This document shows positions 1-8,256 of a stretch of 64,000 nucleotides of DNA, one piece after another. Origin of the DNA: Sphaerothrix epifaneia (GTDB lineage Bacteria; Cyanobacteriota; Cyanobacteriia; Phormidesmidales; Phormidesmidaceae); the NCBI RefSeq assembly GCF_042788235.1, contig NZ_JBHZOL010000021.1:1-64000 (forward strand). The letters are read 5' to 3'. The notes below the pieces were generated by a model. The model saw only the letters and a list, made by a program, of their open reading frames with translations, searched no databases and was not told where the DNA came from. Made by a program: the position numbers and the translations under genes. Positions within the stretch are counted from its first letter, which is position 1; the number at the start of each line of letters is the position of its first letter.

Positions 1-741
1 TTTACTTCAAGTAATCTTGTAAACAGTAATTTTAGAAATACTGACTTAAGAAACTCTATTTTTAGATTTGCTTATTTACGTGGAGCAGATTTAACTGGTA
101 GCAATATTAGGCTGGCTGACTTAAGAGATGCTAACCTCAGAAGAGCTAATCTAGCTAATGCCGATCTTCGATGGAGTAGATTACAGTCAGCGGATCTAAG
201 CGAGGCGAATTTGCGGGGTGCAGATCTAAGTAATTCAGATTTGAGTAATGCAAACCTTATTAATGCAGACTTAACAGGCGCTAACTTAACAAGTGCAGTT
301 CTCTCGTCAGCAGATCTGGGAGAATCTTTGTTAGCATATGCTGAGCTTTCATACGCCAGTCTTAAACATGCAAAGTTAGATAGTGTAGACCTCACTGGTG
401 CTAATTTAGAGTACGCAGATTTAATAGGTACAGATTTTAGTTGTGCTGATTTAACCGAAGCAAACTTGATAAAGGCTAATCTTGCTAATGCTGATTTAAC
501 TGGTGCAAAAATAAGTTTTGCTTATTACAACCCTCATGATTTACTATCTGTTAAATCTCTTTCTGGTGCTAGCTACAAGAGAAGTGATGAGCTTTTGTAT
601 GAGCTTGCTGTTAGTAGATTTTATGAATTAGAACTCATGGAAGAATCGGACGAGGATTCTGAAATAATTTCGAATAGCTCAGAGTACATGGAAGCAGACA
701 AAATATATTGGGATTCTTGGATAGAAGCTATGGTTTCTTAA
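1..741 (+). CDS. pentapeptide-repeat protein, 5' end outside window
   Basis: The reading frame is open from base 1 to the TAA at 739-741, so the gene starts upstream of the window; 246 codons are visible. Residues 1 to about 175 are a run of A(D/N)Lxx-type pentapeptides (for example ADLSN, ANLIN, ADLTG), which fold as a right-handed quadrilateral beta-helix. The last 70 residues leave the repeat and become acidic (a Glu/Asp-rich stretch near the end), probably a non-repeat cap. The TTG at 211 is only an internal Leu codon. Such proteins are very common in cyanobacteria and mostly of unknown role; no enzymatic domain is visible. The stretch is A+T-rich and lacks HIP1 sites, unlike most of the window. 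Confidence 0.9.
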   Translation, partial: FTSSNLVNSNFRNTDLRNSIFRFAYLRGADLTGSNIRLADLRDANLRRANLANADLRWSRLQSADLSEANLRGADLSNSDLSNANLINADLTGANLTSAVLSSADLGESLLAYAELSYASLKHAKLDSVDLTGANLEYADLIGTDFSCADLTEANLIKANLANADLTGAKISFAYYNPHDLLSVKSLSGASYKRSDELLYELAVSRFYELELMEESDEDSEIISNSSEYMEADKIYWDSWIEAMVS

Positions 742-786
742 GTTATCTGTTGCTCATATCGCGGATGGCTAGATAAGGTTAGCACC

Positions 787-1080
787 CTAGTCACTAAACT
801 TTAGACCTTGCCATTTACTCAAAAAAGCCTGAACGCGCTGGGTATCGTGCTGATTCATAGGGACAAATAGACGGATAGAACCATCCAGCCAACTTAGGGC
901 AATGATTGAGCCTTCCAGTGGTTAAATCGTTCCCCCGGAAAACTTTTGTAAGAACATCAAAACAGGCCAATTAGCTTGCGGTGCAAAGGGTTTAGCTGAG
1001 AGTGATTCGAGTATAAACGCTCCGCAGACCAAACCGCCCGAACTGAAACCCAAGTTCTGTCCCCAGTTAGTCCATTTCAT
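787..1080 (-). pseudogene. broken small gene with one in-frame TAA
   Basis: Read on the minus strand from ATG 1078-1080, a frame of 98 codons runs to TAG 787-789, interrupted only by TAA at 922-924 (codon 53). A GGGGTG stretch lies about 8 bases before the ATG. Both halves look like one soluble protein: the first ends in FLQKFSGGTI and the second continues PLEGSIIALSWLDGSIR and ends WQGLKFSD. A CAA-to-TAA change (Gln to stop) would explain the break. I do not recognise the family. It could be a decayed gene, two short genes or a sequencing error. Each half is under 60 codons, so simple ORF thresholds miss it. Confidence 0.5.
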
Positions 1081-1388
1081 CAGTCTTTCACCCCACAAGC
1101 TCGTTATTCGCAGCCCGCAGAAACCAGCTATTTCTAAAGAAGTCTATCAAGAACTTCAAATGCCCATGACGACCCCGATAGGCATATGACAAGATGGGAG
1201 CAACCCGACCCAAAGGGCATCCAGTCAGAAAAGTGAGCGAGGCGCTTTACACCTCAGATAGGCTCAATATCGTAGCGGCTGCAAACCCGTTTTGTTTAGG
1301 TATCTACTGCACTGATCAGCATTAATCAGCCAAGAAAACGCCATTCAACTTTGTTGAGAGTCCATTCTGCGAACGCGAGGTCTAGATT
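1081..1388. other. gene-free stretch
   Basis: No convincing reading frame on either strand; stops are frequent. It separates the broken minus-strand gene from the plus-strand gene at 1389, so it should hold the promoters of both, but I see no clear -10/-35 pair. The bases just before 1389 (GCGAGG) are the likely ribosome binding site of the next gene. Confidence 0.4.
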
Positions 1389-2549
1389 ATGAGCAGAAAC
1401 TTTCAGAGCCAGAAATCTAAAGCGGTAGTTTCTGCCGTCGCCAATACCCAGCTACAGTCACGCCCCTTTGCTGCGGCTGCTCCTACACAAGAAGCCGAGG
1501 CTGCTGCAACGACAAAGACCGGATTGGACTTTGATGCTGAAAATATTTCTCTCTTTCCAGAGAATGCTGCCACCTCAGGTTTAGTCAGCTCAGCCCAGCG
1601 ATCGCCTCTGTCGCGCCTCGAACCAGCCAGCGGTTTATCGGGTCAACTTGACCCCTCAGCGATCGCTGCGCCAGCGTCTTCACTGCCCACCTATCTACAA
1701 ACGGCTCTCGATCGCACTGCTCAAGCGAACGCCACCCAGTCTCAGCTTGGGCTACGACTCTTCCGTCAGGCACACCCCGATGCCCTGCTCGATCGCTACC
1801 ATACCCACTTAACAGAATCGCCTCAATCTGTCAAAGTCCAGCAACAGTCTCCGCTCAACGTGGTGCGCTGTATGGGTAGAAGCTCCTCTTCCGAACCAGA
1901 GCAGACTAGCAGTAAAGCACCGCAGAAAACAGCGGAAGAAATTAACTTCGACACGCTAGCTTCAGGTAACCTCAAAACAGAAGATCTCCCTGAAAAGTTC
2001 GTCATTCCAGAGTCGATGAAAGCTGGAATGCTAGAAGCTTGGAAAAAATCTTTTCCGGGAGGTAAGTCGCAAGAGCAGGGCGGCATTTTAGTTAAAAACA
2101 AAGACGGTACCTATTCGTGGAAAGCAGGGGCTGCTGGCAAATCAGGTTCCTTCAGCCCTAACTATGGCGATGTCGGCGCAGATGAAACGCTGGTGGCCTC
2201 TGGGCATAGCCATCCTTACGACAAAAGCGAAGGTGGCCATACCCATGTTTCTTTTAGCGGGGCAGACTTGGCCAATCTCGTTACCCAAGACGAGCATTTC
2301 AAGATTGTGCAAGCGGGTGAAGGCCAGTTTGTCGTCAGCCGCACCCAGGAGTTTAATAAAAAACGATCAGAGCTAGACGAACAAGGCAAAAAAAACCTCA
2401 AAGCCGAAATGAAAAAACTCTGGAACGAGACTTTTGCCTCTGCTAAAGGTACGTTTCAAGAACGAGTTGAAGCGGCTGTTAAGGCTGTTTGCAGCAAATA
2501 CAACCTGGTTTATTACAAAGGTTCAGGCGGCGAACTTAACAAGCAGTAA
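1389..2549 (+). CDS. putative secreted effector with C-terminal JAMM/MPN-like domain
   Basis: 386 residues in two parts. Residues 1-180 are low-complexity, rich in Ala, Ser, Gln and Pro, with QSRPFA at 23-28, which resembles the leaders I associate with cyanobacterial contractile-injection-system cargo (inference). Residues about 200-345 look like a JAB/MPN metalloprotease fold: E229 followed by GG (QEQGGILV), then H273-S-H275-P, then S290-x-x-D293. These match the Glu, HxHP and SxxD elements of the JAMM motif, but the spacer between HxHP and SxxD is longer than usual and carries extra His residues. JAB domains occur as toxin modules in polymorphic toxins. There is no signal peptide or membrane segment. 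A lipoprotein gene follows 49 bases downstream. A plain housekeeping JAMM peptidase is unlikely given the leader. Confidence 0.55.
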   Translation: MSRNFQSQKSKAVVSAVANTQLQSRPFAAAAPTQEAEAAATTKTGLDFDAENISLFPENAATSGLVSSAQRSPLSRLEPASGLSGQLDPSAIAAPASSLPTYLQTALDRTAQANATQSQLGLRLFRQAHPDALLDRYHTHLTESPQSVKVQQQSPLNVVRCMGRSSSSEPEQTSSKAPQKTAEEINFDTLASGNLKTEDLPEKFVIPESMKAGMLEAWKKSFPGGKSQEQGGILVKNKDGTYSWKAGAAGKSGSFSPNYGDVGADETLVASGHSHPYDKSEGGHTHVSFSGADLANLVTQDEHFKIVQAGEGQFVVSRTQEFNKKRSELDEQGKKNLKAEMKKLWNETFASAKGTFQERVEAAVKAVCSKYNLVYYKGSGGELNKQ

Positions 2550-2598
2550 GTAGCCGTTTTGATAGCGGTTTTAGGGCAAATCCGCCGGGGTTGCAGCT

Positions 2599-3171
2599 AT
2601 GGCCTATGCGATATCGCTTAAAAAGTGCCTCTTGATCGCTTTAATTCTTGTGGTACAGTCTTGCACAGCCCCGCCAGACACGGTTATCCAAAAGGCCGAT
2701 TCCCTCAATTCGTCGCCAATCCAGATTGATCAAGGAAGGTTTGCAATGACCTCAGCTCCGGTCACGATTGAAGCAACAGATGCTAACCAATGGCTAATTC
2801 AAGTTGAGCAGACGCTAGCAGAAGATTCAGCCACTGGCAGGGTTGTAATCAAACAAGCAGCCCCTCCCAATGCCGAAAATCCGCCTCATTTGGCTCTTGC
2901 GAGCAGTCGAGCTTGGCTGACGCTGGGTGAGCAGTTTGTTGACAAAGGTAATTTTGAGGCTGCGATCGCCTGTGCTCAGCAGGGATTAGACGCTCTTGGT
3001 AGCGACTATGCCGCACCGGAAGTAGAGGACGATACCGACATGAAGCTTTTAGCCGCTGAGGACAGAATCGAATCGGGCCACCTCCAGGATGGAGCCAGTG
3101 TGATGCTGCAGATGCTAGAAACCCGCACCGAACTGTATCAAGAATTGCATACAGCGACGATTGTCCAATAG
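2599..3171 (+). CDS. small lipoprotein with TPR-like segment
   Basis: 190 residues. The N-terminus has two Lys, a hydrophobic stretch and a VQSC lipobox (Cys22), so the mature protein should be a lipoprotein of about 169 residues. Residues about 105-135 (SRAWLTLGEQFVDKGNFEAA) read like a single tetratricopeptide helix pair, followed by an acidic linker and another helix. The ATG at 2599 is the only start that keeps the signal peptide intact. It follows the JAMM-like gene by 49 bases on the same strand, so the two are probably cotranscribed. Its role is unknown; a protective or loading partner of the upstream protein is a guess from position only. Confidence 0.6.
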   Translation: MAYAISLKKCLLIALILVVQSCTAPPDTVIQKADSLNSSPIQIDQGRFAMTSAPVTIEATDANQWLIQVEQTLAEDSATGRVVIKQAAPPNAENPPHLALASSRAWLTLGEQFVDKGNFEAAIACAQQGLDALGSDYAAPEVEDDTDMKLLAAEDRIESGHLQDGASVMLQMLETRTELYQELHTATIVQ

Positions 3172-3234
3172 TATCTATGACAGTTTTAAATCTTTAATCG
3201 CAGTTTCCCACTAAAGCCTTGAGGCAAGCACCCT

Positions 3235-4227
3235 ATGACGGCACTGAAGCTGACCGAAGCCAATTTAGCCCATCTTCAAATGTTTCAAGCACTGCTGCCA
3301 CAAGTGCGCCAATATATTCAGCAGTTGTGTCCAGCCCATTGGCCAGCATTCACGTCACTCCTCAGCCGTGTGATTGATCAGCCCTTAGGCTCGTTGGCTA
3401 TTTTGCCACTAGCTAGTTGTGCCGCTGTCGGCGGCGATCCGCAGACGGCGATTCCAGTGGCGGCAGCGTGGGAAGTGCTAAACCTTGCCATGCGCATTTT
3501 AGATGACCTGGAAGATCAAGATCGCCCAGATAGTTTGTGGGCTGAGGTCGGTGAGGCTCGTGCGTTCAACCTGAGTGCAGGGCTATATGCCTTATGTAAC
3601 GAACTGCTGGTACAAGCCCCTTGGCCAGATGCTTGTCACCGTAAAATCAGCCAAATCTTTGCCCAAACAGGCTTACGCTTACTTAGTGGGCAAGATCGAG
3701 ACTTGCAAGGAACTGCTGAAACTTTCGAAGACTATTGGCAGATTATGCAAGACAAAAATGCTGCCGCGTTTGCGATGGCCTGCGAAGCTGGGGCTTTGTG
3801 CGGCACAACGCAGCCTGAGCTATTAACAGCCTGCCGCGAGTTTGGTGAGCACCTGGGGATGGCTTTGCAGCTATTTGACGACTTTCAGGGAATGTGGGAA
3901 CCCATCGGCTTGGGTGACTTGGCTATGGGTAAAATTACCTTACCGCTACTGTATGGACTGCGGCTTGAACATCCGGGACGGGCTGAACTGCAACAAATCT
4001 GCGAAAGTGGCAATTTTCAGGTTCAGCGCGATCGCATCTTGAGCATTCTAGATCAGCTACAGACCCGCGAATTTATTGTTTGGACAGCCCTACAAGAGAA
4101 GCAGCAAGCCGTTGAAGCCCTGTCTATCTGTCCCGGCGAACCAGGCGTAACGGCTTTAGTGGCCTATGCCACCACCATCTTTAAACATATTGACACGGTT
4201 CTGCCTGCGAACCGTGACAGCGCTTAA
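3235..4227 (+). CDS. polyprenyl-synthetase-fold (ComQ/IspA-like) protein
   Basis: 330 residues, all-alpha isoprenoid synthase type. The first Asp-rich motif is intact (ILDDLEDQDRPD, residues about 88-99). The second is degenerate: DDFQG (about 218-222) in place of DDxxD, although the following MGKITLPLLYGL matches the usual GKxTLPxLY segment. Canonical chain-elongating synthases keep both motifs, so the product may differ; ComQ-type peptide prenyl transferases and other divergent class I enzymes are alternatives. It starts 63 bases after the lipoprotein gene on the same strand, with a small unknown gene about 107 bases downstream. The fold is clear; the substrate is not. Confidence 0.65.
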   Translation: MTALKLTEANLAHLQMFQALLPQVRQYIQQLCPAHWPAFTSLLSRVIDQPLGSLAILPLASCAAVGGDPQTAIPVAAAWEVLNLAMRILDDLEDQDRPDSLWAEVGEARAFNLSAGLYALCNELLVQAPWPDACHRKISQIFAQTGLRLLSGQDRDLQGTAETFEDYWQIMQDKNAAAFAMACEAGALCGTTQPELLTACREFGEHLGMALQLFDDFQGMWEPIGLGDLAMGKITLPLLYGLRLEHPGRAELQQICESGNFQVQRDRILSILDQLQTREFIVWTALQEKQQAVEALSICPGEPGVTALVAYATTIFKHIDTVLPANRDSA

Positions 4228-4334
4228 CCGCTGTTTATGGCTACGCCTGTGGCGACTATGACCTTTGTTCGTCCTCAGTTCACCCTAGGCCGCGCCCTAC
4301 CAAACTGTCCAATTAATGCAGAGCGTTAAGCTTT

Positions 4335-4616
4335 TTGTCAAATCCGCAACACTATCCTAGTCCGAATGATAGGGTCAATACTGTTGAAAGTGCATTCAAA
4401 CTTCTGGGGGAGAGCGTTTTGGTACCACAAGCAGAGCAATCGTCCAATACAGCACGCGAAGACTTTAGCGAATACGTGGCTCACCTACAGCTACATATGG
4501 CTTTGCAAGCACGCAACTTAGTGCCACCTTTGGGTCACAAAGGCGATCGCCGCGAAATGCTACTACAGCAAACTCAAGAAGACTTTGAGAAAATTGTCTC
4601 TCGCCAGCGCTTCTAG
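4335..4616 (+). CDS. small protein of unknown function
   Basis: 93 residues if read from TTG 4335; no ATG lies in the right place, and the start is uncertain. The product is soluble, helical and charged, with no Cys or Trp, no signal peptide and no membrane segment. The C-terminal half (MLLQQTQEDFEKIVSRQRF) looks like an amphipathic helix. It is the last plus-strand gene before a strong bidirectional terminator and follows the polyprenyl-synthetase-like gene. Lack of Trp argues against it being a ComX-like prenylated peptide. I do not recognise a family. Confidence 0.5.
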   Translation: MSNPQHYPSPNDRVNTVESAFKLLGESVLVPQAEQSSNTAREDFSEYVAHLQLHMALQARNLVPPLGHKGDRREMLLQQTQEDFEKIVSRQRF

Positions 4617-4657
4617 CGCTCTGCTAAACATTTTTTGATTTGAGCGGTTGAATCCTC

Positions 4658-4692
4658 AAAAAAAAGCAGCCTTGGCTAAGGCTGCTTTTTTT
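4658..4692. terminator. bidirectional rho-independent terminator
   Basis: Stem GCAGCCTT (4666-4673), loop GGCT, stem AAGGCTGC (4678-4685), with eight A before and seven T after, so it can work in both directions. It sits between the plus-strand gene ending at 4616 and the minus-strand hemB ending at 4707, as expected for convergent units. Confidence 0.88.
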
Positions 4693-4706
4693 AAAGCACT
4701 AATTCC

Positions 4707-5690
4707 CTATGCCTGAATCCAACGGGCAATATCTTTAGCGTGATACGTCAAAATCAGATCAGCCCCTGAACGCTTGAAACCCAACATGGTTTCCATCACC
4801 ACCTTTTGCTCATCAATCCAGCCATTGAGCGCAGCCGCCTTCACCATCGAATATTCACCCGACACGTTATAAGCGGCCACAGGTAAGTTTGTAGCCTGCT
4901 TCACTCGCCAAATAATATCCATATAGGCTAAAGCGGGCTTAACCATCAGCATATCGGCCCCTTCCGCAATGTCTAACTCAATTTCTTTGAGTGCTTCGGT
5001 ACCATTAGCGGGATCCATTTGGTAAGTACGGCGATCGCCAAACTGAGGCGCAGACTCAGCCGCATCGCGGAACGGCCCATAATAAGCTGACGCATATTTC
5101 GCCGCATAGGACAAAATCGGCATATCCGTATAGTCAGCGGCATCCAACCCTTGCCGAATGGCTTGCACAAAGCCATCCATCATCCCAGAAGGCGCAATAA
5201 TGTCTGCGCCCGCTTTGGCTTGAGCAACCGCCGTTTTCTTCAAAAGTTCCAAAGTGGGATCATTGAGAACCCGACCGCTGAGATCCCCCGTTTCTAGATA
5301 GCCACAATGACCATGAGACGTATACTCACACAGGCAAGTATCTACGATGACAACAAGGTCAGGTACAGCAGTTTTAACAGCCGTTGTCGCCTTTTGCACA
5401 ATACCGCAGTCGTGCCAAGCACCCGTTGCCTCGTTGTCTTTATCCTCAGGAATGCCAAACAGGATAATAGCCGGAATCCCTAATTCATAAACTTCTTTAG
5501 CTTCCTGAACAATTTTGTCTACAGAAAGCTGGTAAACCCCAGGCATTGACTTTACTTCATGGGCAATGCCTTCTCCCGGAACCGCAAACAGAGGGTAAAC
5601 CAGATCGCTGGTGGTGACGGCATTTTCCTGCACCATGCGACGCAGTTGAGGATGGTTCCGGAGACGACGAGGGCGATGTGTCGGAAACAT
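4707..5690 (-). CDS. hemB: porphobilinogen synthase (delta-aminolevulinate dehydratase)
   Basis: Condenses two 5-aminolevulinate molecules to porphobilinogen, early in heme and chlorophyll synthesis. From ATG 5690 the protein has 327 residues, the usual length; the frame extends ten codons upstream only to a TTG. Visible elements are the metal-site Cys cluster DTCLCEYTSHGHCG (Cys119, 121, 129), the active-site Lys in SYAAKYASAYYGPF (Lys198) and the Schiff-base Lys in LMVKPALAYMD (Lys251). It is transcribed toward the bidirectional terminator at 4658. A hairpin at 5748-5773 lies about 58 bases before the start. Confidence 0.97.
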   Translation of the reverse strand: MFPTHRPRRLRNHPQLRRMVQENAVTTSDLVYPLFAVPGEGIAHEVKSMPGVYQLSVDKIVQEAKEVYELGIPAIILFGIPEDKDNEATGAWHDCGIVQKATTAVKTAVPDLVVIVDTCLCEYTSHGHCGYLETGDLSGRVLNDPTLELLKKTAVAQAKAGADIIAPSGMMDGFVQAIRQGLDAADYTDMPILSYAAKYASAYYGPFRDAAESAPQFGDRRTYQMDPANGTEALKEIELDIAEGADMLMVKPALAYMDIIWRVKQATNLPVAAYNVSGEYSMVKAAALNGWIDEQKVVMETMLGFKRSGADLILTYHAKDIARWIQA

Positions 5691-5747
5691 GATGCTTTTG
5701 AAATTAATAAAACTAAACAAACAGGCAGCAAACAGGCAAAAGCAAAA

Positions 5748-5773
5748 TGCTGATCTGACTTTTCAGATCAGCA
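5748..5773 (-). terminator. 11-bp hairpin in hemB leader
   Basis: A perfect 11-bp stem (TGCTGATCTGA and its complement) with a four-base loop. On the minus strand it is followed by TTTTGCTTTTGCC, so it resembles a terminator. It could end transcripts from the gene at 5970-6455, or act as an attenuator for hemB, whose start lies just downstream. The sequence does not decide between them. Confidence 0.5.
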
Positions 5774-5969
5774 AATCCTAACTCCTACGAGCAAAAATCT
5801 TTATTAAAGTCTAAAGCCTAGATGAGACATCACACTCACTGTAAAAGTTACATTCTGTAAAACCCGCCCCCAGAAACCGCCTTTCCACCAAAATTTAACC
5901 CTGATTTCAAAACCCGCAATGTTTCCTCAAACTATGAAAACGTTAATGCCAATCAGCCGTAAACCTTAG

Positions 5970-6455
5970 TTAAAAAGTAGGGTCGTGTTCGTAGTCTATG
6001 CACTGATTTTCTCGCCAAGTGCGACCGCTCTCTTCACAGCTCGTTTTATCAGCCTTAAAGGGAATACCCACAGGCGCCGCCTCCTGCTGCTCTAGCAAAG
6101 GCGACAAGCTGATAGAGCTGATATGTAACAGTCCTGAGAGCATGAGCACACCAGCCAGACTGACCAAAAACATGACAATCAGGTTGCCCGAAGTCCAGAG
6201 CGCCTGGGCTGAGCGATCAGAAGCGCGTCGATCTGGCGTCCGTCTTTCCGGCCCAGCTACCAGCACGACATAAAACCGTTTCCACAGCAGGGGTACCGAC
6301 AGACGTAGATCAACTGGATGCTGTCGCCAAGCGCGAGGTTCCAAAGCCTTCTGCATAGCGTTCAGTTGAGCTTCGCTAAAGCTGGCCACAATGTGGGGGG
6401 GTAGCCGTTCTATAAACTGCTTAAAGACAGCACTTTTTTGATCCACAAGACCCAT
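5970..6455 (-). CDS. conserved cyanobacterial single-span membrane protein
   Basis: 161 residues, unknown function. The N-terminal 90 residues are cytosolic in appearance, with the motif HPVDLRLSVPLLWKRFYVVL followed by AGPERR, which recurs in cyanobacterial proteins known to me. One hydrophobic segment (about 93-113) follows, then a tail with two Cys (TSCEESGRTWRENQC) that could form a disulfide if outside the cytoplasm. ATG 6455 is the only good start. It reads in the same direction as hemB but is separated from it by about 280 bases, so cotranscription is uncertain. Confidence 0.65.
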   Translation of the reverse strand: MGLVDQKSAVFKQFIERLPPHIVASFSEAQLNAMQKALEPRAWRQHPVDLRLSVPLLWKRFYVVLVAGPERRTPDRRASDRSAQALWTSGNLIVMFLVSLAGVLMLSGLLHISSISLSPLLEQQEAAPVGIPFKADKTSCEESGRTWRENQCIDYEHDPTF

Positions 6456-6763
6456 AGAACCCTCAATCGTGGTAAAGGCGGCATGACTATCCCGCTATCG
6501 TGCCACGCAGTCTCTCAACAGCGATTAAGGAAATTTACGGATTTTTAGAACCAGTCGGTTTTGGCAGGAGCATGGCTCAAAGGTCTTTTACGGAATTAAA
6601 AGGTTTTCTCTGTACAGCCAAAGGCTATCCGGAACCTTTTTGAGTCACTTTGAACAGAATTCGCTGAATTTTTTCTCCCAGATTGGCAAAGGAGGGCTAA
6701 TTTATGTGCTAGATTTATTAACCGGGCACGACATCAAAAAATGTTTGCCGCAAAAATCTATTC
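6456..6763. other. gene-free stretch with a two-part hairpin
   Basis: No coding sequence that I trust. Bases 6598-6641 can fold: outer stem AAAAGGTT (6598-6605) with AACCTTTT (6633-6640), inner stem AGCC/GGCT (6616-6626). It ends in a short T run, so it could be a weak terminator or leader structure ahead of the tRNA at 6764. The rest is featureless A+T-rich DNA. Confidence 0.35.
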
Positions 6764-6835
6764 GGGTCGCTAGCTCAGCGGTAGAGCACTCGGCTTTTAA
6801 CCGATTGGTCCTGGGTTCGAATCCCAGGCGACCCA
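6764..6835 (+). tRNA. trnK: tRNA-Lys (anticodon TTT)
   Basis: 72 nt, complete cloverleaf: acceptor GGGTCGC pairs with GCGACCC, D-arm GCTC/GAGC, anticodon stem with loop CTTTTAA giving anticodon TTT, and T-arm CTGGG-TTCGAAT-CCCAG. The discriminator base is A, and CCA is not encoded. The first anticodon-stem pair is a C-T mismatch; the other four pair. Confidence 0.96.
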
Positions 6836-7083
6836 GTTTAGCGTTTAGATCAAGAATTTTTAGGAGATTCCATATCCTCATGGAATTTCCTCTGATATTC
6901 TTAATTAAGAGTTCAGATTTTCACAATATTTCGTTATCAGGCCAGCAAGCTGGCTATGAGCTTTCTAGGAAATTGAATATTTGAAATTCATTCCGAGAAA
7001 TGCTTTAAGATTGGTAGGTAATAACACTTATTGATCTTTTGACTCATTGCCCAAAGGCAATACTTAGACCTAGGAGGATATCT

Positions 7084-8163
7084 ATGGCGCTTGTCCCAAT
7101 GAGGCTGCTGCTGGATCACGCCGCTGAACATGGCTACGGGATCCCGGCTTATAACGTCAACAACCTTGAGCAGATTCTGTCTATCATGGCGGCTGCTGAT
7201 GAAACCGATAGCCCGGTGATCTTGCAGGCCTCCCGGGGTGCTCGTAAGTATGCTGGAGAAAACTTCCTCCGCCATCTGGTTGTGGCCGCTGTGGAAACCT
7301 ATCCCCATATTCCGGTGGTTATGCACCAAGACCACGGTAATAGCCCTGCGACCTGCTACTCGGCAATTCGCAATGGCTTTACCAGTGTAATGATGGACGG
7401 CTCGCTAGAAGCGGATGCTAAAACGCCTGCTAGCTTTGATTACAACGTCAGCGTTACTCGCGAAGTGGTTAAGGTTGCTCATGCCATCGGTGCCAGTGTA
7501 GAAGGTGAGCTAGGTTGCCTCGGCTCTCTAGAAACCGGACAAGGTGATAAGGAAGATGGTCATGGCTTTGAAGGAACTCTAAGCAAAGACCAATTGCTAA
7601 CTGACCCTGATGAAGCCGTCCAGTTTGTAGAAGCGACTCAAGTAGACGCTCTAGCTGTGGCCATTGGTACCAGCCACGGAGCTTATAAGTTTACCCGCAA
7701 GCCGACGGGTGAAATTCTAGCCATCAGCCGGATTGAAGAAATTCACCGTCGTCTGCCCAATACCCATTTGGTCATGCACGGTTCTTCTTCTGTTCCCCAA
7801 GAGTGGTTGGATATGATCAACCAGTACGGCGGGCAAATTCCAGAAACTTACGGGGTACCTATTGAAGAGATTCAAAAGGGGATCAAGAGCGGTGTTCGGA
7901 AAGTCAATATTGACACCGATAACCGTCTAGCAATCACAGCAGCTATTCGTGAAGCGGCAGCTAAGGATCCTTCCAACTTTGATCCTCGCCACTTCATGAA
8001 GCCTGCTATCAAGTACATGAAGCAAGTTTGTCAAGAGCGTTACGAAGCTTTTGGTACGGCTGGTAATGCTAGCAAGATCAAGCAACAGCCTGTGGAAGTC
8101 TATGCAGCCATGTATGCCAAAGGTGAGCTAGACGCCAAAACCAAATCAGCTGCAGCCGTTTAA
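7084..8163 (+). CDS. fbaA: class II fructose-bisphosphate aldolase
   Basis: Interconverts fructose 1,6-bisphosphate with the two triose phosphates (and sedoheptulose bisphosphate in the Calvin cycle). The start is ATG 7084, with TAGGAGG seven bases upstream; the longer frame from 7039 has no comparable site. 359 residues. VVMHQDHGNSP (Asp83 proton donor, His84 zinc ligand), VEGELGCLGS and HGSSSVPQEW are the class II zinc-site and substrate motifs, and the glycine-rich IDTDNRLA segment binds phosphate. A strong terminator follows at 8198, so it appears monocistronic. Confidence 0.97.
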   Translation: MALVPMRLLLDHAAEHGYGIPAYNVNNLEQILSIMAAADETDSPVILQASRGARKYAGENFLRHLVVAAVETYPHIPVVMHQDHGNSPATCYSAIRNGFTSVMMDGSLEADAKTPASFDYNVSVTREVVKVAHAIGASVEGELGCLGSLETGQGDKEDGHGFEGTLSKDQLLTDPDEAVQFVEATQVDALAVAIGTSHGAYKFTRKPTGEILAISRIEEIHRRLPNTHLVMHGSSSVPQEWLDMINQYGGQIPETYGVPIEEIQKGIKSGVRKVNIDTDNRLAITAAIREAAAKDPSNFDPRHFMKPAIKYMKQVCQERYEAFGTAGNASKIKQQPVEVYAAMYAKGELDAKTKSAAAV

Positions 8164-8197
8164 GTCGCTGACTTTGAATTGTTAGCTGAATAAACCC

Positions 8198-8229
8198 AAA
8201 AGCCAGATAGCTTAAGCTATCTGGCTTTT
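8198..8229. terminator. rho-independent terminator after fbaA
   Basis: A perfect 32-base palindrome: AAAAGCCAGATAGCTT and its reverse complement, followed by further T and preceded by A. It lies 35 bases beyond the fbaA stop and is usable in both directions. Confidence 0.88.
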
Positions 8230-8256
8230 TGTTGAGCTGGATTCGCTGGTCATCAC

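Noticed and set aside
4335..4616. Small gene as a ComX-like peptide precursor for the ComQ-like enzyme
   Set aside because: It lacks the Trp that ComX prenylation needs, and it is longer than such precursors.
6640..6984. 114-codon plus-strand frame
   Set aside because: It runs straight through the tRNA-Lys gene and its middle residues are the tRNA read as protein.
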